64,000 nucleotides of DNA from assembly GCA_038277395.1 (NCBI GenBank), contig CM076195.1, positions 50,093,020 to 50,157,019 on the forward strand, written 5' to 3'. The stretch's first letter is position 1. Every line of letters begins with the position of its first letter. Source of the DNA: Dryocosmus kuriphilus (lineage: Eukaryota; Arthropoda; Insecta; Hymenoptera; Cynipidae). The position numbers and the translations under genes were made by a program. The notes under the pieces are model-generated. The model was not told where the DNA came from. It was given only the letters and a program-made list of their open reading frames with translations, and did not search any database. Below are positions 53,840 through 64,000 of this stretch, one piece after another.

Positions 53840-56800
53840 ACGTTTCTAATACGGTGTGGACGAGAATCTTTAATACGAACACATATCGAACAACTTTCTA
53901 AATTTAAATTAAATAATTTGCACCATAAAGTTTTACTTAACTTTGAGCAAACACAAGCTATTTTCCAAAAAAAAGTGATTAAATTACGAAACTGGTATAT
54001 TCTAATTTTTACATAATTGTTAAATATCTTCTTAAGCTGTTTTATATTTTAATCTTTAATAGACCATGTAACAGTCTATTTCCTGAAGAATACCAGCAAC
54101 ATTGGTCGAAACGTTGAATGAATAAGTTTTAAAGTTACATAGTAAACTTGAATTTTTTTGTTAATTAAACTGGCTGTCAAGGCCGACGAAAAATCTATTA
54201 TCTATGCATATATGTATACAACCGAAAAAACGAGATTTATATCTCATCAAAATATCTACATTACTGAAGGTCAATAAAGTTTTGGAAATGGGATACCTCT
54301 CTTACATCGAAAGAAGGTATGACAACGACACGAGATTTCGTATGTCGACTTGGATAAACATTCAACGTAAACTGATATTTCTAAATGAGCAAGGTACGTT
54401 TCTAATACGGTGTGGACGAGAATCTTTATACGAACACATATCGAACAACTTTCTAAATTTAAATTAAATAATTTGCACCATAAAGTTTTACTTAACTTTG
54501 AGCAAACACAAGCTACTTTCCAAAAAAAGTGATTAAATTACGAAACTGGTATATTCTAATTTTTACATAATTGTTAAATATCTTCTTAAGCTGTTTTATA
54601 TTTTAATCTTTAATAGACCATGTAACAGTCTATTTCCTGAAGAATACCAGCAACATTGGTCGAAACGTTGAATGAATAAGTTTTAAAGTTACATAGTAAA
54701 CTTGAATTTTTTGTTAATTAAACTGGCTGTCAAGGCCGACGAAAAATCTATTATCTATGCATATATGTATACAACCGAAAAAAAAACGAGATTTATATTC
54801 ATCAAAATATCTACATTACTGAAGGTCAATAAAGTTTTGGAAATGGGATACCTCTCTTACATCGAAAGAAGGTATGACAACGACACGAGATTTCGTATGT
54901 CGACTTGGATAAACATTCAACGTAAACTGATATTTCTAAATGAGCAAGGTACGTTTCTAATACGGTGTGGATGAGAATCTTTAATACGAAACACATATCG
55001 AACAACTTTCTAAATTTAAATTAAATAATTTGCACCATAAAGTTTTACTTAACTTTGAGCAAACACAAGCTATTTTCCAAAAAAGTGATTAAATTACGAA
55101 ACTAGTATATTCTAATTTTTACATAATTGTTAAATATCTTCTTAAGCTGTTTTATATTTTAATCTTTAATAGACCATGTAACAGTCTATTTCCTGAAGAA
55201 TACCAGCAACATTGGTCGAAACGTTGAATGAATAAGTTTTAAAGTTACATAGTAAACTTGAATTTTTTGTTAATTAAACTGGCTGTCAAGGCCGACGGAA
55301 AAATCTATTATCTATGCATATATGTATACAACCGAAAAAAAAAACGAGATTTATATCTCATCAAAATATCTACATTACTGAAGGTCAATAAAGTTTTGGA
55401 AATGGGATACCTCTCTTACATCGAAAGAAGGTATGACAACGACACGAGATTTCGTATGTCGACTTGGATAAACATTCAACGTAAACTGATATTTCTAAAT
55501 GAGCAAGGTACGTTTCTAATACGGTGTGGACGAGAATCTTTAATACGAACACATATCGAACAACTTTCTAAATTTAAATTAAATAATTTGCACCATAAAG
55601 TTTTACTTAACTTTGAGCAAACACAAGCTACTTTCCAAAAAAGTGATTAAATTACGAAACTGGTATATTCTAATTTTTACATAATTGTTAAATATCTTCT
55701 TAAGCTGTTTTATATTTTAATCTTTAATAGACCATGTAACAGTCTATTTCCTGAAGAATACCAGCAACATTGGTCGAAACGTTGAATGAATAAGTTTTAA
55801 AGTTACATAGTAAACTTGAATTTTTTGTTAATTAAACTGGCTGTCAAGGCCGACGAAAAATCTATTATCTATGCATATATGTATACAACCGAAAAAAAAC
55901 GAGATTTATATCTCATCAAAATATCTACATTACTGAAGGTCAATAAAGTTTTGGAAATGGGATACCTCTCTTACATCGAAAGAAGGTATGACAACGACAC
56001 GAGATTTCGTATGTCGACTTGGATAAACATTCAACGTAAACTGATATTTCTAAATGAGCAAGGTACGTTTCTAATACGGTGGACGAGAATCTTTAATACG
56101 AACACATATCGAACAACTTTCTAAATTTAAATTAAATAATTTGCACCATAAAGTTTTACTTAACTTTGAGCAAACACAAGCTACTTTCCAAAAAAGTGAT
56201 TAAATTACGAAACTGGTATATTCTAATTTTTACATAATTGTTAAATATCTTCTTAAGCTGTTTTATATTTTAATCTTTAATAGACCATGTAACAGTCTAT
56301 TTCCTGAAGAATACCAGCAACATTGGTCGAAACGTTGAATGAATAAGTTTTAAAGTTACATAGTAAACTTGAATTTTTTTTGTTAATTAAACTGGCTGTC
56401 AAGGCCGACGAAAAATCTATTATCTATGCATATATGTATACAACCGAAAAAAAAAAACGAGATTTATATCTCATCAAAATATCTACATTACTGAAGGTCA
56501 ATAAAGTTTTGGAAATGGGATACCTCTCTTACATCGAAAGAAGGTATGACAACGACACGAGATTTCGTATGTCGACTTGGATAAACATTCAACGTAAACT
56601 GATATTTCTAAATGAGCAAGGTACGTTTCTAATACGGTGTGGACGAGAATCTTTAATACGAACACATATCGAACAACTTTCTAAATTTAAATTAAATAAT
56701 TTGCACCATAAAGTTTTACTTAACTTTGAGCAAACACAAGCTACTTTCCAAAAAAGTGATTAAATTACGAAACTGGTATATTCTAATTTTTACATAATTG

Positions 56801-59800
56801 TTAAATATCTTCTTAAGCTGTTTTATATTTTAATCTTTAATAGACCATGTAACAGTCTATTTCCTGAAGAATACCAGCAACATTGGTCGAAACGTTGAAT
56901 GAATAAGTTTTAAAGTTACATAGTAAACTTGAATTTTTTGTTAATTAAACTGGCTGTCAAGGCCGACGAAAAAATCTATTATCTATGCATATATGTATAC
57001 AACCGAAAAAAAACGAGATTTATATCTCATCAAAATATCTACATTACTGAAGGTCAATAAAGTTTTGGAAATGGGATACCTCTCTTACATCGAAAGAAGG
57101 TATGACAACGACACGAGATTTCGTATGTCGACTTGGATAAACATTCAACGTAAACTGATATTTCTAAATGAGCAAGGTACGTTTCTAATACGGTGTGGAT
57201 GAGAATCTTTAATACGAACACATATCGAACAACTTTCTAAATTTAAATTAAATAATTTGCACCATAAAGTTTTACTTAACTTTGAGCAAACACAAGCTAC
57301 TTTTCAAAAAAAAAAGTGATTAAATTACGAAAACTGGTATATTCTAATTTTTACATAATTGTTAAATATCTTCTTAAGCTGTTTTATATTTTAATCTTTA
57401 ATAGACCATGTAACAGTCTATTTCCTGAAGAATACCAGCAACATTGGTCGAAACGTTGAATGAATAAGTTTTAAAGTTACATAGTAAACTTGAATTTTTT
57501 GTTAATTAAACTGGCTGTCAAGGCCGACGAAAAATCTATTATCTATGCATATATGTATACAACCGAAAAAACGAGATTTATATCTCATCAAAATATCTAC
57601 ATTACTGAAGGTCAATAAAGTTTTGGAAATGGGATACCTCTCTTACATCGAAAGAAGGTATGACACGACACGAGATTTCGTATGTCGACTTGGATAAACA
57701 TTCAACGTAAACTGATATTTCTAAATGAGCAAGGTACGTTTCTAATACGGTGTGGATGAGAATCTTTAATACGAACACATATCGAACAACTTTCTAAATT
57801 TAAATTAAATATTTTGCACCATAAAGTTTTACTTAACTTTGAGCAAACACAAGCTACTTTCCAAAAAAGTGATTAAATTACGAAACTGGTATATTCTAAT
57901 TTTTACATAATTGTTAAATATCTTCTTAAGCTGTTTTATATTTTAATCTTTAATAGACCATGTAACAGTCTATTTCCTGAAGAATACCAGCAACATTGGT
58001 CGAAACGTTGAATGAATAAGTTTTAAAGTTACATAGTAAACTTGAATTTTTTGTTAATTAAACTGGCTGTCAAGGCCGACGAAAAATCTATTATCTATGC
58101 ATATATGTATACAACCGAAAAAAAAAAACGAGATTTATATCTCATCAAAATATCTACATTACTGAAGGTCAATAAAGTTTTGGAAATGGGATACCTCTCT
58201 TACATCGAAAGAAGGTATGACAACGACACGAGATTTCGTATGTCGACTTGGATAAACATTCAACGTAAACTGATATTTCTAAATGAGCAAGGTACGTTTC
58301 TAATACGGTGTGGACGAGAATCTTTAATACGAACACATATCGAACAACTTTCTAAATTTAAATTAAATAATTTGCACCATAAAGTTTTACTTAACTTTGA
58401 GCAAACACAAGCTACTTTCCAAAAAAAAGTGATTAAATTACGAAACTGGTATATTCTAATTTTTACATAATTGTTAAATATCTTCTTAAGCTGTTTTATA
58501 TTTTAATCTTTAATAGACCATGTAACAGTCTATTTCCTGAAGAATACCAGCAACATTGGTCGAAACGTTGAATGAATAAGTTTTAAAGTTACATAGTAAA
58601 CTTGAATTTTTTTTTTAATTAAACTGGCTGTCAAGGCCGACGAAAAATCTATTATCTATGCATATATGTATACAACCGAAAAAACGAGATTTATATCTCA
58701 TCAAAATATCTACATTACTGAAGGTCAATAAAGTTTTGGAAATGGGATACCTCTCTCTCTTACATCGAAAGAAGGTATGACACGACACGAGATTTCGTAT
58801 GTCGACTTGGATAAACATTCAACGTAAACTGATATTTCTAAATGAGCAAGGTACGTTTCTAATACGGTGTGGATGAGAATCTTTAATACGAACACATATC
58901 GAACAACTTTCTAAATTTAAATTAAATAATTTGCACCATAAAGTTTTACTTAACTTTGAGCAAACACAAGCTACTTTCCAAAAAAGTGATTAAATTACGA
59001 AACTGGTATATTCTAATTTTTACATAATTGTTAAATATCTTCTTAAGCTGTTTTTTATATTTTAATCTTTAATAGACCATGTAACAGTCTATTTCCTGAA
59101 GAATACCAGCAACATTGGTCGAAACGTTGAATGAATAAGTTTTAAAGTTACATAGTAAACTTGAATTTTTTGTTAATTAAACTGGCTGTCAAGGCCGACG
59201 AAAAAATCTATTATCTATGCATATATGTATACAACCGAAAAAACGAGATTTATATCTCATCAAAATATCTACATTACTGAAGGTCAATAAAGTTTTGGAA
59301 ATGGGATACCTCTCTTACATCGAAAGAAGGTATGACAACGACACGAGATTTCGTATGTCGACTTGGATAAACATTCAACGTAAACTGATATTTCTAAATG
59401 AGCAAGGTACGTTTCTAATACGGTGGTGGACGAGAATCTTTAATACGAACACATATCGAACAACTTTCAAATTTTAAATTAAATAATTTGCACCATAAAG
59501 TTTTACTTACTTAACTTTGAGCAAACACAAGCTAGTAAACTTTTCCAAAAAAAAAGTGATTAAATTACGAAAAACTGGTATATTCTAATTTTTTACATAA
59601 TTGTTAAATATCTTCTTAAGCTGTTTTTATATTTTAATCTTTAATAGACCATGTAACAGTCTATTTCCTGAAGAAATACCAGCAACATTGGTCGAAACGT
59701 TGAATGAATAAGTTTTAAAGTTACATAGTAAACTTGACTTTTTTAATAAAAACTGGCTGTCAAGGCCGACGAAAAATCTATTATCTATGCATATATGTAT

Positions 59801-62800
59801 ACAACCGAAAAAAAAAACGAGATTTATATCTCATCAAAATATCTATTACTACATTACTGAAGGTCAATAAAGTTTTGGAAATGGGATACCTCTCTTACAT
59901 CGAAAGAAGGTATGACAACGACACGAGATTTCGTATGTCGACTTGGATAAACATTCAACGTAAACTGATATTTCTAAATGAGCAAGGTACGTTTCTAATA
60001 CGGTGTGGACGAGAATCTTTATACGAACACATATCGAACAACTTTTAAATTTAAATTAAATAATTTACCACTCTTAAAGTTTTACTTAACTTTGAGCAAA
60101 CACAAACTATTTTCTAAAAAAAAGTGATTAAATTACGAAACTGGTATATTCTAATTTTTACGAATAATAAAAACTTTCTAAATTTTTAAATTAAATTTGC
60201 ACCATAAAGTTTTACTTAACTTTGAGCAAACACAAGCTACTTTCCAAAAAAAGTGATTTTTTTTATTCTAATTTTTACATAATTGTTAAATATCTTCTTA
60301 AGCTGTTTTATATTTTAATCTTTAATAGACCATGTAACAGTCTATTTCCTGAAGAAATACCAGCAACATTGGTCGAAACGTTGAATGAATAAGTTTTAAA
60401 GTTACATAGTAAACTTGATTTTTTTTTAATTAAACTGGCTGTCAAGGCCGACGAAAAATCTATTATCTATGCATATATGTATACAACCGAAAAAAAACGA
60501 GATTTATATCTCATCAAAATATCTACATTACTGAAGGTCAATAAAGTTTTGGAAATGGGATACCTCTCTTACATCGAAAGAAGGTATGACACGACACGAG
60601 ATTTCGTATGTCGACTTGGATAAACATTCAACGTAAACTGATATTTCTAAATGAGCAAGGTACTTTAAATACGGTGTGGATGAGAATCTGAGAATCTTTA
60701 ATACGAACACATATCGAACAACTTTCTAAATTAAAAATTAAATAATTTGCACCATAAAGTTTTACTTAACTTTGAGCAAACACAAGCTACTTTCCAAAAA
60801 AAGTGATTAAATTACGAAACTGGTATATTCTAATTTTTACATAATTGTTAAATATCTTCTTAAGCTGTTTTATATTTTAATCTTTAATAGACCATGTAAC
60901 AGTCTATTTCCTGAAGAATACCAGCAACATTGGTCGAAACGTTGAATGAATAAGTTTTAAAGTTACATAGTAAACTTGAATTTTTTTTTGTTAATTAAAC
61001 TGGCTGTCAAGGCCGACGAAAAAAATCTATTATCTATGCATATATGTATACAACCGAAAAAACGAGATTTATATCTCATCAAAATATCTACATTACTGAA
61101 GGTCAATAAAGTTTTGGAAATGGGATACCTCTCTTACATCGAAAGAAGGTATGACAACGACACGAGATTTCGTATGTCGACTTGGATAAACATTCAACGT
61201 AAACTGATATTTCTAAATGAGCAAGGTACGTTTCTAATACGGTGTGGACGAGAATCTTTATACGAAACACATATCGAACAACTTTCTAAATTTAAATTAA
61301 ATAATTTGCACCATAAAGTTTTACTTAACTTTGAGCAAACACAAGCTACTTTCCAAAAAAAAGTGATTAAATTACGAAACTGGTATATTCTAATTTTTAC
61401 ATAATTGTTAAATATCTTCTTAAGCTGTTTTATATTTTAATCTTTAATAGACCATGTAACAGTCTATTTCCTGAAGAAATACCAGCAACATTGGTCGAAA
61501 CGTTGAATGAATAAGTTTTAAAGTTACATAGTAAACTTGAATTTTTTTTTTAATTAAACTGGCTGTCAAGGCCGACGAAAAATCTATTATCTATGCATAT
61601 ATGTATACAACCGAAAAAACGAGATTTATATCTCATCAAAATATCTACATTACTGAAGGTCAATAAAGTTTTGGAAAGGGGATACCTCTCTTACATCGAA
61701 AGAAGGTATGACACGACACGAGATTTCGTATGTCGACTTGGATAAACATTCAACGTAAACTGATATTTCTAAATGAGCAAGGTACGTTTCTAATACGGTG
61801 GACGAGAATCTTTAATACGAACACATATCGAACAACTTTCTAAATTTAAATTAAATAATTTGCACCATAAAGTTTTACTTAACTTTGAGCAAACACAAGC
61901 TACTTTCCAAAAAAAAAGTGATTAAATTACGAAACTGGTATATTCTAATTTTTACATAATTGTTAAATATCTTCTTAAGCTGTTTTATATTTTAATCTTT
62001 AATAGACCATGTAACAGTCTATTTCCTGAAGAATACCAGCAACATTGGTCGAAACGTTGAATGAATAAGTTTTAAAGTTACATAGTAAACTTGAATTTTT
62101 TTGTTAATTAAACTGGCTGTCAAGGCCGACGAAAAATCTATTATCTATGCATATATGTATACAACCGAAAAAAAACGATTTATATCTCATCAAAATATCT
62201 ACATTACTGAAGGTCAATAAAGTTTTGGAAATGGGATACCTCTCTTACATCGAAAGAAGGTATGACAACGACACGAGATTTCGTATGTCGACTTGGATAA
62301 ACATTCAACGTAAACTGATATTTCTAAATGAGCAAGGTACGTTTCTAATACGGTGTGGACGAGAATCTTTAATACGAACACATATCGAACAACTTTCTAA
62401 ATTTAAATTAAATAATTTGCACCATAAAGTTTTACTTAACTTTGAGCAAACACAAGCTACTTTCCAAAAAAAGTGATTAAATTACGAAACTGGTATATTC
62501 TAATTTTTACATAATTGTTAAATATCTTCTTAAGCTGTTTTTATATTTTAATCTTTAATAGACCATGTAACAGTCTATTTCCTGAAGAATACCAGCAACA
62601 TTGGTCGAAACGTTGAATGAATAAGTTTTAAAGTTACATAGTAAACTTGAATTTTTTGTTAATTAAACTGGCTGTCAAGGCCGACGAAAAAATCTATTAT
62701 CTATGCATATATGTATACAACCGAAAAAACGAGATTTATATCTCATCAAAATATCTACATTACTGAAGGTCAATAAAGTTTTGGAAATGGGATACCTCTC

Positions 62801-64000
62801 TTACATCGAAAGAAGGTATGACACGACACGAGATTTCGTATGTCGACTTGGATAAACATTCAACGTAAACTGATATTTCTAAATGAGCAAGGTACGTTTC
62901 TAATACGGTGTGGACGAGAATCTTTAATACGAACACATATCGAACAACTTTCTAAATTTAAATTAAATAATTTGCACCATAAAGTTTTACTTAACTTTGA
63001 GCAAACACAAGCTATTTTCAAAAAAAAGTGATTAAATTACGAAACTGGTATATTCTAATTTTTACATAATTGTTAAATATCTTCTTAAGCTGTTTTATAT
63101 TTTAATCTTTAATAGACCATGTAACAGTCTATTTCCTGAAGAATACCAGCAACATTGGTCGAAACGTTGAATGAATAAGTTTTAAAGTTTTAAAGTTACA
63201 TAGTAAACTTGATTTTTTTTTTGTTAATTAAACTGGCTGTCAAGGCCGACGAAAAAATTATTATCTATGCATATATGTATACAACCGAAAAAAAAACGAG
63301 ATTTATATCTCATCAAAATATCTACATTACTGAAGGTCAATAAAGTTTTGGAAATGGGATACCTCTCTTACATCGAAAGAAGGTATGACAACGACACGAG
63401 ATTTCGTATGTCGACTTGGATAAACATTCAACGTAAACTGATATTTCTAAATGAGCAAGGTACGTTTCTAATACGGTGTGGATGAGAATCTTTAATACGA
63501 ACACATATCGAACAACTTTCTAAATTTAAATTAAATAATTTGCACCATAAAGTTTTACTTAACTTTGAGCAAACACAAGCTACTTTCCAAAAAAAAGTGA
63601 TTAAATTACGAAACTGGTATATTCTAATTTTTACATAATTGTTAAATATCTTCTTAAGCTGTTTTATATTTTAATCTTTAATAGACCATGTAACAGTCTA
63701 TTTCCTGAAGAATACCAGCAACATTGGTCGAAACGTTGAATGAATAAGTTTTAAAGTTACATAGTAAACTTGAATTTTTTGTTAATTAAACTGGCTGTCA
63801 AGGCCGACGAAAAATCTATTATCTATGCATATATGTATACAACCGAAAAAACGAGATTTATATCTCATCAAAATATCTACATTACTGAAGGTCAATAAAG
63901 TTTTGGAAATGGGATACCTCTCTTACATCGAAAGAAGGTATGACAACGACACGAGATTTCGTATGTCGACTTGGATAAACATTCAACGTAAACTGATATT
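53840..64000 (+). repeat. Satellite array, homogeneous block (about 18 units of ~557 bp)
   Basis: The motif AACTGGCTGTCAAGGCCGACG occurs at 54,721, 55,277, 55,835, 56,390, 56,948, 57,509 and 58,061, and on to the window end, giving units of 552-561 bp. Units differ mainly in A-run length and a few marker sites. A frame of up to 142 codons is open in some units (58,042-58,470; 60,976-61,404) but shifted in others by A-run changes, so it is probably not coding. The array continues beyond the window. Confidence 0.95.
60046..60260 (+). repeat. Internal duplication in one 682-bp satellite unit
   Basis: The distance between AACTGGCTG marks at 59,751 and 60,433 is 682 bp instead of ~557. A ~125-bp segment (from CTAAATTT to AAAAAGTGATT) occurs twice in tandem, the first copy shortened and altered. 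Confidence 0.85.

Noticed and set aside
54030..54130. Hammerhead-ribozyme-like core in the satellite (CTGAAGA ... CGAAAC with an ACCA/TGGT stem)
   Set aside because: CUGANGA and GAAA are present, but stem II needs an extra unpaired base, its closing pair is mismatched, and no proper stem I flanks the only possible cleavage site, which lies ~250 nt away. A covariance-model search would settle it.
53840..64000. Repeated 100-142 codon open frames in satellite units
   Set aside because: The frame is lost in many units through A-run changes and the CAACGAC/CACGAC indel, has no family resemblance, and overlaps open frames on the other strand. No sign of coding constraint.

Overview
This window looks like AT-rich arthropod (most likely insect) nuclear DNA made almost entirely of nested mobile elements and satellite DNA. 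I see no ordinary host gene. The call rests on an errantivirus/gypsy-type LTR retrotransposon family, a Polinton/Maverick with the gene set common in insect genomes, a mariner fossil, a jockey-like LINE fragment and a long 557-bp satellite array. The species cannot be named from the sequence.

Layout. (1) 1-10,962: LTR retrotransposon A (+ strand), entered through the last 99 bp of its 5' LTR, with broken gag and protease and a 3' LTR at about 9,144-10,962. Related element B (- strand, 2,621-7,773) sits inside the protease of A with a 4-bp ACCT target duplication. Both elements keep a GGGAAAC -1 frameshift heptamer 18 nt before the gag stop, and neither keeps reverse transcriptase or integrase. 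(2) About 11,690-29,000: a decayed Polinton/Maverick. The integrase, a conserved protein of unknown function and the packaging ATPase are on - ; a PLA2-domain virion protein, an adenain-like protease, the minor capsid and the start of the major capsid are on + ; protein-primed DNA polymerase B is on - at the other end. Most of these genes are frameshifted; the protease frame is intact. (3) Three insertions lie inside the Polinton: a 3,176-bp DNA transposon with ~450-bp near-identical terminal inverted repeats and one intact 577-aa gene (17,477-20,652), flanked by an unusual ~141-bp direct duplication; a mariner fossil (20,960-21,958); and a solo LTR of the A/B family inserted precisely in polB (22,778-24,257, target duplication CTTT). 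(4) 29,440-31,377: a tRNA-like SINE head and a jockey-like LINE remnant carrying a 96-bp foldback element. (5) 31,868-64,000: a ~557-bp satellite in three blocks separated by two 500-N gaps.

The orientation of the satellite flips at each gap, and the middle block (32,882-53,339) is full of scattered indels and C-runs while the last block is nearly homogeneous. This looks like an error-rich long read placed in the wrong orientation, so the sequence and the open frames of the middle block should not be trusted.

The most interesting items are the long-TIR transposon with its intact DDE-like gene and odd flanking duplication, the conserved frameshift site in two decayed retrotransposons, the repeated hairpin modules in their LTRs, and the CRE-like palindromes at the polB end of the Polinton.
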